Shown: positions 32,544-44,614, numbered from the stretch's first letter. The stretch: DNA of 64,000 nucleotides from Pomphorhynchus laevis (GCA_012934845.2 WNNJ02000935.1:1-64000); one strand, 5' to 3'. The notes: generated from the letters alone by a model not told the origin. Made by a program: numbers and translations.

Positions 32544-32549
32544 GTAATA

Positions 32550-33130
32550 ACGTCAAAGTGACTGATATTAAACATTGCTCCTAATTCATCAATTTATCGG
32601 ATTATATTTGATTCAACCCGATGTATTTTATGTAAAACTAACATCTGCATAGAGTATATGTTAAGTAATCCTGTTTATATTAATGACTCATCGCGATATA
32701 TCTAAACCCAATATATTATTAATTGTTTTACTTAATAATAAACTTCGAAATCTTGTAATTATAAGAAATGACAAAGACATAATGTAATGCCACTGTACTT
32801 TTCACCCTTTTACTGTCGTATATTAAATGTTTCATTTAAATGTCATATGTGTCCCCTATGCTGGAATAAATAGATATAAAATATATAAGCTATTTAGTGT
32901 ACAAAAAATAAATACTAAAACAATGACAAAGATCAATGTTATTGAATAAATCAAAAGCATGTAATCCTATTATATAAAAGATTGAAAATAAAACAATTTA
33001 TTGTTTATTGAAAAGTATTAAAATTTCTTTCGCGTAATTTTTATAAATTAATTTTCAATTGTAATAGTTCCATAAACGACAACTTATCTTAATTTTAATA
33101 AACCGTATGTTAAAAGCTATTATAATAGCT
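32550..33130. other. AT-rich intergenic
   Basis: Nothing recognised. Confidence 0.4.
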
Positions 33131-34275
33131 TTTAAGAAAGTCTGAAATTGAATTTTGGTTATTTCATAAGAATTGAGGTTTTAAAAATTCTTACCTAATA
33201 AAGGTAATAATTGAATAATTGTTTATCATTAAGGAATTAATAATTAAAACAATAGCTATAAAAATTAATTATTAAAAAATCATTTCTAATTAAAGTAAGA
33301 ATTGCTTGAAAGCGTCTGAAATTGAATTTTGATCATTTTATAAGAATTGAGGTTTTAAAGATTTTAACCGAATTAAGATAAAAATTAAATAATTTTTTCA
33401 TAAATTAATTAATAAATTTTAATAATCAATAGCTATAAAAATTAATTATTAAAAAATCATTTCTAATTAAGGTAAGAATTGCTTGAAAGCGTCTGAAATT
33501 GAATTTTGATCATTTTATAAGAATTGAGGTTTTAAAGATTTTAACCGAATTAAGATAAAAATTAAATAATTTTTTCATAAATTAATTAATAAATTTTAAT
33601 AAACAATAGCTATAAAAATTAATTATTAAAAAATCGTTTCTAATTAAAGTAGGAATTGCTTGAAAGCGTCTAAAATTGAATTTTGATCATTTCATAAGAA
33701 TTGAGGTTTTAAAGATTCTTACCTAATCTAGGTAATAATTAAATATTTTTTTTTCATAAATTAATTAATAAATTTTAATAAACAATAGCTATAAAAATTA
33801 ATTATTAAAAAATCGTTTCTAATTAAGGTAAGAATTGCTTGAAAGCGTCTGAAATTGAATTTTGATCATTTCATAAGAATTGAGGTTTTAAAGATTCTTA
33901 CCTAATCTAGGTAATAATTAAATATTTTTTTTCATAAATTAATTAATAAATTTTAATAAACAATAGCTATAAAAATTAATTATTAAAAAATCGTTTCTAA
34001 TTAAGGTAAGAATTACTTAAAAGCGTCTGAAATTGAATTTTAGTTATTTGATAAGAATTGAGGTTTTAAAGATTCTTACCTAATCTAGGTAATAATTAAA
34101 TAATTTTTTCATAAATTAATTAATAAATTTTAATAAACAATAGCTATAAAAATTAATTATTAAAAAATCGTTTCTAATTAAAGTAGGAATTGCTTGAAAG
34201 CGTCTGAAATTGAATTTTGATCATTTCATAAGAATTGAGGTTTTAAAGATTCTTACCTAATAAAATGTAGTTATT
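33130..34275. repeat. Satellite array, about 178-bp unit, seven copies
   Basis: The landmark GTCTGAAATTGAATTTT (with small changes) recurs at about 33144, 33313, 33490, 33667, 33846, 34024 and 34201. The spacings are 169 (first), then 176-179 bp. Each unit also carries AAGAATTGAGGTTTTAAAGA, a TTACC...GGTAA segment and AATAGCTATAAAAATTAATT. Copies are very similar, more so in the middle of the array. A related single unit lies at about 49985-50160 in the other orientation, next to the same flanking terminus found at 34.44 kb. Confidence 0.9.
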
Positions 34276-34424
34276 AAATTAATTAATATTTTGTTAATCA
34301 TGTAATTAAGAAAATTCTATATTTAATATTTTTTATTTTAAAATACGATAAATTCGTATTTTATTTAATTAGTCCAAAAAATTTAATTTTTTAATGTTTT
34401 CACTTTATGTAAACCTAAATTATA

Positions 34425-34482
34425 GAAAATCATAAGATTAAAATACGTAAAATACTTAGATTCAGTTAACTGATCAGATTTT
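34425..34482 (+). repeat. R-like terminus (S subtype) beside the satellite
   Basis: AATACGTAAAATACTTAGA followed by TTCAGTTAACTGATCAG is a variant of the R-repeat end. Its reverse complement, with the same inner sequence (TCTATAATTTAG), occurs at 50190-50285, next to the single satellite-like unit, so satellite and terminus travel together. Confidence 0.5.
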
Positions 34483-35818
34483 TTCAATGATAAAATTCTT
34501 AACGTGGATTTTATCGATGAATAGGAATTATAAAGGCATGATTCTATGAGCGTTAACTTCATCGATTGAAGTTAACTTTATCAGTAATTGCAATATTTTA
34601 TAATATTTTTTAATAATTTAATAGTTTTTTTAATCAATCGGATGAAATCAATCGGATTTAATCTGCACATGCAGATATATTTTTTTCTTGCTTTAATTGC
34701 AAATACACGCTCTTATAATCTTGTAGCTTCTCTTCCAGATTCACCTGGATCTGGAAGAACATTACATGCATTATTTTTGCATTTCGATTTTTTCTACTGT
34801 TTTTTTGGCAATTTTGTGTTCCTCGTAAAATCTATAAATTTTAATTAAAATTGTAGTATAATGTAGATAATTAAAAATAATGAAAAATTTATGTTTAAAT
34901 CTTTATATTTTTTGCAGGATGTAATTTTAGCTTTTTATATTAATTGATGTTGGTATAATACTGATACAGTTTAAGCCAATATTATATAGTTTAAGCCAAT
35001 CTCTTTCACATTCAGCGAAATTACTTGGATTTACTCTTTTTTAATTAAAAAGTATTTAATAATTAAGACATTAGGAAGTTCAATTTTTTATTTTATTGTA
35101 AATTTAATAATTAAGATATTAGGAAGTTTATGCATTTATTATCTGTTAATATCAAGCGGGGAATGCTGAAAGGTAAAGCTCGTATCGATAAACCCTTGTT
35201 TTATTTCTTACATATGTTCGCAAAAATTTAATTTTACAAGCTTAATTAATTTTAAATTTAATTTTAATTTTAATTTAATTTAGTAAGTACGAGCTGCTTA
35301 CTTATATCATTCTTTTTAATTCAGCAGCGACATACTCAACATTTGGAAATTGAATAAACTGCCTTTTATTAAAATTTATTTGCCTTTTATTAAGAATCGA
35401 AAATTTTTATTTTTCGATTTATAATTTAATTTGTTATAATTTTATCTCATTCTTTGTAAATAATCAGGTAAATGATACTGCGTCAAGAAAAACAGAATAC
35501 ATTTCGGTTGTAATATTGTTGATATTCTGCTATCAATTCTGTAAATAAAATTTTTATTAATTCGGTAAAATTATTAAATATTTATCAATGACTTTATTAT
35601 TTTCAAGAAATACTGAATTCTGATATATCTGTATCGTTATAAATTTTATTGTTGAATCTTTTTATTAAGGAAATAAAAAGATTTTACACTGAGCAAAATT
35701 TTTGTAATAAAAACGTTTAATCGACTCAACTATAGTGGTTTACTATAGTTTAAAGTAGTTTACAAGCAATTTTTTACTAGTTGCATTTTTAATAAAAAAA
35801 ATAATTTTAAATAATAAT
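34483..35818. other. AT-rich intergenic with minor hairpins
   Basis: The 10-bp hairpin GTTAACTTCA/TGAAGTTAAC at 34552-34576 and a 9-bp one at 34730-34756 (CTTCCAGAT/ATCTGGAAG) are visible. Nothing else is recognised. Confidence 0.45.
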
Positions 35819-36128
35819 AATCCATTATTGATAAAGAATTATTGGAGCTGAATCAAAGTAAGAAGTAAAATTTTATTGATATTTCGCTAACCTCTGTTAG
35901 CATCTTCAGAAAATTTCAATTTGCCACTCATTGTAATTTCCTGAAGATGCTAACAAATGTTAGCGAAATATCAATAAAATTTTCATCCTTTATTTTGATA
36001 CAATGAATGCAATTCATTATAATGAGTTACAAATTAAATTACAATGAATGTAATTTTCTAAAGATGCTAACAGAGGTTAGCGAAATATCAATAAAGTTTT
36101 CCTTTCTTTGATCCAACTCCAATAATTA
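35819..36128. mobile_element. Foldback element with three GAAGA-stem-GAAA motifs
   Basis: The outer ends are inverted: TTATTGGAGCTGAATCAAAG near 35840 and CTTTGATCCAACTCCAATAA near 36105. Inside are three copies of the motif: one on the minus strand (35881-35911) and two on the plus strand (35941-35972 and 36057-36090). Each has CTGAAGATGC or CTAAAGATGC, then TAAC-loop-GTTAGC, then GAAATATCAATAAA. The loop varies (AGAG, AAAT, AGAG) while the stem is kept. There is no coding sequence. Confidence 0.8.
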
Positions 36129-36479
36129 CTTAAATTTTAAATTAAACTAATTAAAATATAGTTTCGATTATTTGCAGGAGACGCTAACATAAATGATTCG
36201 ATAATAATTGTCTTATGCTGTAAAAGTACAAATTATATAATAACATGTCTCTTGAAAGAAATTTTTTACTTAAACCTATAAAATTTAAATGGCGACAAGT
36301 GGCATTTTGAAAAATACTTCACATAAAATATTCGAATACAGAACGGTTTATCCTAAATCAATAACTTTAAGCTTAAAACAACAATAAAATTAAGTATCAA
36401 ATTTAACATTTTATAACTTTAAAACTTCCATAAGGTAGTCTTATATAAAGTTTATAAAGTTTATATATTTAAACTTCTG

Positions 36480-36630
36480 TACGGTGACTAAACGGATCAG
36501 CTTAATATATTTACGTATTTTCCGCTAATGATTTTAAATTGATTTTTAATATTATTGTGTTGATTTTTTATTTTACTACTTTCTGTTTGATAGTATTTGA
36601 TGGTAAAATGCATCTTTTAAATTATTTAAA
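36480..36630 (-). repeat. R-repeat start continuing from the Penelope-like thumb
   Basis: This segment shares TTTTCCGCTAATGATTTTAA and ATATTATTGTGTTGATT with the R copies at 27.5 and 60.6 kb. Here it follows, on the minus strand, directly after the thumb-coding stretch of the Penelope-like element. Confidence 0.6.
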
Positions 36631-37920
36631 TGATTTTGAAGAAAACTAATATCATTACATATTGTTGCAATTCTTAAAATTTCATTATTTAATGTATTAT
36701 ATTTTATATTATACAATATGCCTGAATGCTCATGCAAAAATATGTTTCTTGTAAATTTAAATATGTCATCTTAACGATATAAATTCATAGTAGTTTTAGT
36801 TAATGTTAATTTAATGTTCATATCTGGATATACACGTTCTTTATCATTAATATTGGTTTTGTTAAGAATAAGGCTTTCTGGATAAATTTGTTCACTCGAA
36901 AAATAAAAATTGCTAGAATTAAATACACATATCTCATTGATGATATACATATATCATCAATGTATCGAAACATATATTTCATATATTTATATAATTTAGA
37001 TTTATTTTTTGCACAGTTATGAACAAATTCATATTCTATAAAGCTTAAAAACAAGTCAGCTATAATTGGGCTACTATTACCACCCATTGGAACACCTTTT
37101 ACTTGTCTAAATATAAATGTCCCTACTTTTAAATAATTTGGATTTATCAAAATATTTAAGGATTCTATTAATTCAATTTTATCCATATATTTATATTTAT
37201 TTGATGGTTTAATTTTTGTTAGATAGGCGTTATAATTATTATAACATATATATGTATATCTTTTTCCGAATATAAGATTAATTAATTTTACTAACGCTTC
37301 TTTAATATCTACTAAATCTAGATTTGTATAAAGCGTACTCTTAAGTATTTATATTCTGAAAATTTATTCCTTTTGTGTCTTCTAAAAATTCTTTTGTGTA
37401 AATGTATACTGAAATAGTGTTTTATACCAGTATTAATTTTGACCACCTTATTTAAGTATTTTTCATTGAAACTTAGATATACTAATACAATCTTTATACC
37501 CTTTTAATTCAATATTGATATTTGTTTCTAAACTAAACTTCTTTTATCATAAGCAAAGCTAAAAAGCTTTACATATGAAGCTAAAAATAATAATAACTGT
37601 ATAAACCTGGATAATATATATTCCAATATAATATAGGTATAGTTTTATTATCTGATTCAACCTTTATACCTTTTTTATTCATTATAGAACAATGACTTGT
37701 AATAATTGTTTCTAAACTTAAATCACTACATTTGTATGTTGGATTTACATTTAAATCATTAGAATTAACCTATTTCATTAGTATATCATAATAAAGCTTT
37801 TTGCATATAAAGACAAAGTTATTACTAGCTTTATCAATAGTTGTTATTATATAGTTATCTTTTAATTTAGTAAGTTCTGTATTTATATCTTTATTAATTT
37901 GATCTTTCAAAAAATTTTGA
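36560..37920 (-). pseudogene. Naiad-like Penelope element, reverse transcriptase core
   Basis: In order on the minus strand: ITTIDKASNNFVFICKKLYY (about 37860), IPILYWN (37640), FLEDTKGINFQ (37380), TLYTNLDLVDIKEAL (37330), FRQVKGVPMGGNSSPIIADL (37110-37050), YMFRYIDDICIS (36975), YPESLILNKTN (36860) and RNIFLHEHSGI then NNEILRI (36740-36680). The K-x-D-K-A-x-N-N, Q-x-x-G-x-P-M-G and Y-I-D-D blocks are those of Penelope-like reverse transcriptases. The N-terminal wording (ICKKLYY.., LYWxPKLHK in the sister copy) matches the Naiad group. It is old and broken at several places. The GIY-YIG part is not here but at 63 kb. The R repeat follows as 3' end. Confidence 0.8.
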
Positions 37921-38771
37921 TATTCAAAAATTTTGATTATTCATTCACAGCTTGTGTCTGCCATCTTGTATTGACAGACAATGACATTTCAGTTAATAAT
38001 TATTAACTAAAAGATAACTTTTAAATAAATATACTGTTAAATAACTTTTAAATAACTAAAAAATTACTTTTAAATAAATATATTTTGTAAATTAAAACAG
38101 GAACGAAGAAATTAGTTTATTCCAAAACTCTGTGTATTATTACCATTGAAGTTTTGGAGAAATTGTTTTGCCAATTTTATTAATGAAAATATCAAAAGAA
38201 TAATTGTTGATTTTGTTGATAAGATAAATTTTCTCTCTATTGGCAAATATCTTAACGGTTATGGCCTTGTTATTCATTCCAGTGCATCATTTCTGGAACA
38301 GATTTTTCTATAATTTGTTCCACACACGGCAGATGTCGGATGTGCAACATAATAAGATTACAATCTATTTACCTTGATATTTCCTATTTGTCTATTAAGC
38401 GTCTAATTTTAGAATCTGCAGAATGCGTATTACTAGTCTAGTCTCGATTATTGATAGCTGAATTCTGCGCAAACTCTTATATTTTCAATTGAATGTTTGA
38501 ATTGCTTAGATTTTTTTATATTTGCTAATTAATTTATTCATTTATCCGTTTCGTTACTACCCAGTAGTAATATTGTTTTGCCAGAAACCAAAATTCGGTT
38601 ACTGTACGTTCTTTTTACGACACTTGAAATCCTTTGCTTTTAATACAAGTATTGAAAATATCCATTTATTTCTTTTTAAATAACGGATAAATTAATTTTA
38701 TTTTATCCCGGTGGAATACTCTAATAAATGTAATTTTTATTTTAAATAGTCAATAATGATCTATTATTGAT
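37921..38771. other. Intergenic, nothing recognised
   Basis: No gene or named repeat is visible. Confidence 0.4.
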
Positions 38772-38932
38772 AAATAATTATTGGAGCTGGATCAAAGGAA
38801 AGACGAAAGTATTTTTGATATCTCTCTAACTTCAGTTAGCATCTTCAGAAAATTGACTGAAGATGCTAGCAGAAGTTAGGGAAATATCAAAAATAATTTC
38901 GTCTTTCTTTGATCCAGCTCTAATAATTATTT
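38772..38932. mobile_element. Foldback element, paired GAAGA-stem-GAAA motifs
   Basis: The arms at 38772-38852 and 38856-38932 are nearly exact complements around a 3-nt centre, including ATTGGAGCTGGATCAAAGGA and its complement. Each arm carries the motif: minus 38821-38848 (CTGAAGATGCTAAC, loop, GTTAGA) and plus 38856-38886 (CTGAAGATGCTAGC, loop, GTTAGG, GAAATATC). It belongs to the same family as 35.8 kb and 15.7 kb. Confidence 0.85.
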
Positions 38933-39618
38933 GAAATTTTTATGGTGAATTTAGATACTAATTTGCTTTATAAAAATAATCACTTAATATTTAAATAATT
39001 CTTAATATTTAATAATCACTTAATATTAACTCGCTAAAGCTCACTGGTAAATGTAAATTATCAAACACTGAGCTTGTAGTTTCTTGTAGTTTTGTAAATT
39101 TACAGGAACAAATAAATTTGTTTTATGGCAAAATTTACATATTTCGATAGTTTCTTCTATCATCAGAAAAATTACAACAGTATATTATAGTTTATTTAAA
39201 AAGTTTTTTATAGTTTATTAAAAAAATATTAAACAGTTTATTCAATAAACTCTGAAATTTTCAAAAATAAAAACTGTTTCTAATTTTCATGTAGATAATA
39301 CCATACGCTATCGAAATATTGTAACTTTAAGAATAAAACTTATTTCTCCGTTCTTGTAAATTTATAAAACTATAAGAAGAAAGAAATGAATATTTTCTTG
39401 TATTCGTTTGCTAGGCATGTTACTTTTACCCATGCAATGTAAAACATTTTTTCTTTAAAGCAGAAAGTTTCTGTTAGACATTATGACTCTAGAAGTTTGT
39501 TGAACTAACTTAAAAAAAGTCACAATGTCTTTCCTTTATAGATTAATATGCCATATTTAGTATTGAACGAATGATTGTTCATTATTATAACATCTAAGCT
39601 GATAATAGAGTTTTTAAA

Positions 39619-39896
39619 GAATCAGATTAATTAAATTAGATTGTCTAATTTAAGATGATATGGATTGAATAATCTTAATTCTGATGCATTGTTGAACTAA
39701 CTTAAAAATTTTGTTGACATATTTCCGGACCTCTTAGACTAACTTGTATTAATTAGCTGGCTACATAATAGCTTCAGCTATTAGGTCGCATTACGACATA
39801 ATGCGATGAAAATCACTTAATATTTGAATCAGATTAATTAAATTAGATTGTTTAATTTAAGATGCTATGGATTGCATAATCTTAATTCTGATGCAT
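39619..39896. repeat. Pair of about 73-bp direct repeats
   Basis: The stretch 39619-39692 is repeated at 39824-39896 with a few changes; both include CAGATTAATTAAATTAGATT and CTTAATTCTGATGCATTG. The meaning is unknown. Confidence 0.7.
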
Positions 39897-42078
39897 TGTG
39901 TGTTATGCATTCATTAAAATTGATTCATTAAAATCGAATTTTTGAAAAAAATTTATATTCTTATCCTAAAATTTTGTATTATTTGTTAATCTATCCGTTA
40001 CATAAAATTTTTAAAAGTTCTCACCAGATTTTCGATCCTTTTTTAAATAAAAATTCTTGCCGAAATTTATATTTTTTCTTATCTGAATTATACGTAATTT
40101 TTTAAGATTCTGTTTATTAACCTTTTAATCTAATTAACAAATTATTATTTTAAAAATTATTATCTTGTATAAACTTAAATTATAGAAAATCCAAAAATTA
40201 AAATATTTTATTTTAAATTTATATTTAGCATGATCTGATTTATCGACAGAATTTGTTTTCGACGAAATTAAAAATTGAATTTAAAAAAATTGAATTAGAA
40301 ATTAAAAATATAAACTACTTTATATTGGTAAATATAAAGTAGATTTTTAAACCTAGAGTGCTTACTCTTCTTTGTAATAATTTGTAAATATTGATACATT
40401 AATCTTTATTAATTTTTACATATAAAAAGGTATATTATTGTTCATATTGGCAATGTTTGTAAATTTTGAAGTGTTTATTCAATACAATTACATTTAATAT
40501 TTTTTATTTGTATTATATAAATATAATTATTTTGTATTTAATTTATTGAGGTTTATAATTAAATTAAATAATAAATATTAATATTAATATTAAATTATAA
40601 ATATTCAATAATTATTTATAAATTAGATAAATAATTAGATAATCAATAAATTAATTATTTATAAATTAATTTTATTATTGAACATTTTATTCAATAATAA
40701 AATGTTCACTTAATAAAATTTGAGTATTAATTATTATGCAATCAATGAAAAATTTATATTTTTAAAAGAAAATTGATGTTTAATCATTACTTAATTAAAG
40801 CAACCGCATTAATAATGATATAAATTATATCATTTTATATTAATGTTAATATTAAAATCTATATATTTTACACTTGTTTGAAATTTCTTAAATATTTATT
40901 AGTGCATTTAGTAATTATTTACTAAATTCATTTAGTAATTGCAGCTAGCAATTATTAAATAATTATTTACCAAATAACAATTTAAAATTAAAAAATTAAA
41001 TTAATTTCTTATTTTATATCTTATTTTATATCTTATCTGTATTTTATATAATAATTTATATATTTATTTGATTAACATTTTAATCAGCTAAACAACGTGA
41101 TTAAAGTTTATAATTAAATTAAAATTAATTTTTTTCCATCTTAGTAATAAATTTTCTAACTTTTATAAGTAAAGAAAATTAAAATTATTTAACAAAATTA
41201 TTTTGTAATAATTTCCAAATTATTATTTGATTAACTAAACAACGTGATTAAGGTTTTTAATCAAATTAAAATAGAAAAGTAAATTTAAATAAATGTAAGT
41301 TACTTGATTATATAAAATCTTATAACAATTATTTATGATTAGTTATTATTTATTAAATTTTTATTTAGCATTATTATTTCAATTTTATAATTATATTAAA
41401 TATGTAGCTCAGTTAGCTGATTTGAATTATTTTGTGAAGTGAATTGACTATAAATATCAATATTAAAATGAAATTAAATGGGGAATTTGAAACTGATAAT
41501 CAAATAAACTGATTTCATGATATTTCAGTAAAACATAAGATGTAATGTGTGGTCTCACATTTCATGTTTCGTAACGGTTCGTTTATTATCTTATAAGTAT
41601 ACTTTCATTTTAAGGCAAATTTAATGCAATTGTACAAAATAGGATTTTTTAAATATTTGTGAGGAGTTCAAGCAAATTTAGTCTCGAGTGTACCGATCTT
41701 ACCGGAAGAAAAAATATTGAATTAATGAAATGTACAAGGCGATTGATATTGCAGTTGTGTGTCGTTTAATTTTTAGTTAAAGATTGACATCTTTTTTAAT
41801 TAGAAAAGGCTGAATTTTAGCTGTTAATTAAAAGTGTATGTTTTCTTCCGGTTAAAACTCAGAGGCGCGTCATTATAGCGAAATACAACTACAATTCGAA
41901 CAACAGAACTTCTGAACATACTAAGCAATTAAAACAAGATTAATCTTTAGAACGTAATGATGATAATAAGTTAGTATTGTCAATTAAATGGACATTTGAC
42001 AGAAAATTAGAAAATATTGTTTAAGTATTATGTTGTCAGATCCTCATTTGTGCTAGATTGTGGAACAAGATTAAACTA
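39897..42078. other. Very AT-rich intergenic with one R piece
   Basis: An R-repeat 3' part lies at about 41280-41425 on the plus strand, ending GCTCAGTTAGCTGATTTG. The rest is AT-rich without recognisable genes. Confidence 0.5.
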
Positions 42079-42265
42079 CAAAGTTCGTAATTAGTGATTT
42101 AACAGCAGGGAGATAACTTAAGTCATATGATGGATCATAAGGGATCAAAATACGATTTCAAAGTTCGTAATTAGTGATTTAACAGCAGGGACGAAAAATA
42201 AGTCATATTGTGGAAAAGGAGGGATCAAAATTCGACTAAAAAGTTCGTAATTAGTGATTTAACAG
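42079..42265 (+). repeat. 80-bp minisatellite, left part
   Basis: AAAGTTCGTAATTAGTGATT begins units at about 42080, 42160 and 42240 (period 80 bp). A further unit follows at 43181, after the Penelope-like fragments. The fragments therefore appear to have landed in, or replaced part of, the array. Confidence 0.85.
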
Positions 42266-43170
42266 CCTTTATACCCTTTTTATCCATTATAGAACAGTGA
42301 CTTGTTAATAATTGTTTCAAAACTCAACTCACTACGTTCATATGTTGGATTTACATTTAAATCATTAGAATTAACCTCTTTCATTAGTATATCATAATAA
42401 AGCTTTTTGCATATGAAGACAAAGTTATTACTAGCTTTATCAATAGTTGTTATTATATAGTTATCCTTTAATTTAGTAAGTTTTTTATACATATCTTTAT
42501 TAATTTTATCTTTCCTTTTGTAATTGTTTGTTATTTTCAAATGTTGCATTTACATTTAAATTATTATAGTTAACCTCTTTTATGTTTTCTCGTTGCAGAG
42601 AAATAGTTACATACAATCATTTATATCACTAATACTAAATTTAGTATTAATATCTACTAAATCTAAATTTGTATTCTTTGCTTATTAAAATCGTACGTAT
42701 TTATATTTTGAAAATTTATTCCTTTTGTGTGTTCGAAAGATTTATTTGTCGAATTAATACTGAAATAGTGTTTTATACCAGTATTAATTTCGATTACTTT
42801 ACAATATTTTTTGACTTGTGCTTTAATTGCTTCAAGTATTTTATTCATATAAACAGAAAGTGGTTTTAATGTACATTTAAAAGCACTACATATGAACCTA
42901 GGTTTTATTGGATTTTTATGTAATTTTGGATTCCAATATAATATAGGTATAGTTTTATTATCTGATTCAACCTTTATACCCTTTTTATCCATTATAGAAC
43001 AGTGACTTGTAATAATTGTTTCAAAACTCAACTCACTACGTTCATATATTGCGTTTACATTTAAATCATTAGAATTTACTTCTTTCATCAGCATATCATA
43101 ATAAAGCTTTTTGCATATAAAATGCCTTGCAATAAATGAATAAAATGATAAACGAAAATTATAATTCAAA
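42266..43170 (-). pseudogene. Two Naiad-like Penelope fragments
   Basis: The minus-strand stretch 43165-42665 reads ICKKLYYDMLMKEVNSNDLN, IPILYWNPKLHKNPIKPRFI, CSAFKCTLKPLSVYMNKI and IKHYFSINSTNKSFEHTKG. This is the N-terminal side of a Penelope-like reverse transcriptase. A second piece, 42549-42266, repeats part of this region (ITTIDKASNNFVFICKKLYY, ERSELSFETII), so two overlapping partial copies lie side by side in the same orientation. Both are fossils. The 80-bp minisatellite flanks them on both sides. Confidence 0.8.
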
Positions 43171-43854
43171 ATTCGACTACAAAGTTCGTAATTAGTTATT
43201 TAACAGCAGGGAGAAAATTTAAAAAATAGATTGGAAGTTAGGCTAAAAATTAGTCAATTTTATTAGTAATTAATAAATTAATCAATTACGTATTTTGTTC
43301 GATTTGCGATCTCACAATTAGCTTAACAATTTGATTATTAATTAATAAAAACTTTATTTTACTGTCTTTATTTATATCGATAATTAGTTAGCTATCGATT
43401 TTTAACAGTTATTTTGTTTAAAGATGATTTTAGGTCAAATTTTTGAATCAAAAAAAACTGCAATTCTTTCAAAATGCGTGGCAATAAATGAATAAGATGA
43501 ATATTTAATAAATGAATAAAATGATAAACGAAAATTATAACACAAAAATGAGTTAAAAATTAAAATTTGAAATTTTATGTAATGACATGATATATAGGAT
43601 ATGTTAGTTTTAAAATGCATTTTGCCCATACGAGAACTGTAATAATTAATTTGACGTTAAGGCCAATCTCAGTGACCCTTTTTATTAAAAAATGTAAGCA
43701 TTGAAACCTCACAGGCATAATTACGTAGAATTCAGGAAGAATTCATTGACTTTCGCAAATGTGGCTATCAATAAATTTAAAATTTATTACTTTTGTTAAA
43801 ATGAATAAATTCAACAAATTCTTTTGTTGAATTAATACTGAAATAGTGTTTTGG

Positions 43855-44010
43855 AACAATTTCTTGTAATAATTGTTTCTAAATTTAAATCACTACATTC
43901 ATATGTTGAATTTACATTTAAACCATTAGAATTAACTTCTTTCGTCAGTATATCATAATAAAGCATATTGGCATATGAAGACAAAGTTATTACTAGCTTT
44001 ATTAATAGTT
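43855..44010 (-). pseudogene. Third short Penelope-like fragment
   Basis: The stretch repeats the part of the Penelope-like N-terminal region that contains KEVNSNGLNVN and the ETII segment. It is recognisable by near identity of the DNA to 42300-42450 and 42975-43110. It is diverged and broken. Confidence 0.65.
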
Positions 44011-44029
44011 TTTATTCGTCACTTAAGAT

Positions 44030-44470
44030 AAAGCCGACGAGTGCTTCATTCCTGCGTCTTTCACCTTGCAATAAACATAATGGTCAGAACTGAGTCCGAC
44101 TTGTGAGTACCAAGAGTCAGAATGCACCATCCCCGCAGATGAGGCTTCCCCGCGACTGAGAGAGCTGATTAGCCTAAAACGTCTTCAGATGAGGCAAAAT
44201 GTGGACAGAACGCTAATCACCGGTGTCAAGTGCGAATGCCAAAGTGCTTTAGGTGTGAATAAACCCAAAGGATCTACTAGAAACTATTCCGAGACACCCC
44301 TATTAAATGTGAACGGAATTGCATCGCGTTTTTATTTAATCTTCAATCGGATCACATCTTTGTTATCAAGCTCAGAGACCGGCTCATTCGAAGACAACAC
44401 TGAAAGTTCTGACATGGGGGTATTCTTACGAGGATCTACACTGTGATGCACACGATGAAGCAGGAAGTCC
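44030..44470 (+). other. GC-richer stretch with an unassigned 85-codon frame
   Basis: 44189-44446 is open and encodes a Ser/Thr-rich peptide beginning MRQNVDRTLITGVKCECQSA. I do not recognise it. The composition is clearly richer in G+C than the AT-rich flanks, which in this window usually marks an element's coding part. A LINE ORF1 is possible. Confidence 0.3.
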
Positions 44471-44614
44471 TTTTGATGTAGAATTTTGAACTTTCAGTAT
44501 TTCAAAGATTATAAGTTATTTAATAATAACATTTTAATGTAAATTTACAAATTTAATTTAAAAAATCCGATAAATTGATAAATTATTTATAAAGAGGAAT
44601 CTAAAGCATTTTTA

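Noticed and set aside
33130-34275. CRISPR-like array of regularly spaced repeats
   Set aside because: The whole 178-bp unit is repeated, with no unique spacers, in a eukaryotic transposon-rich context. It is a satellite.
35881-36090. Canonical active hammerhead ribozymes
   Set aside because: An extra base lies between CTGAAGA and the stem, and no proper stem III or cleavage triplet is evident, so I report the motif only as hammerhead-like.
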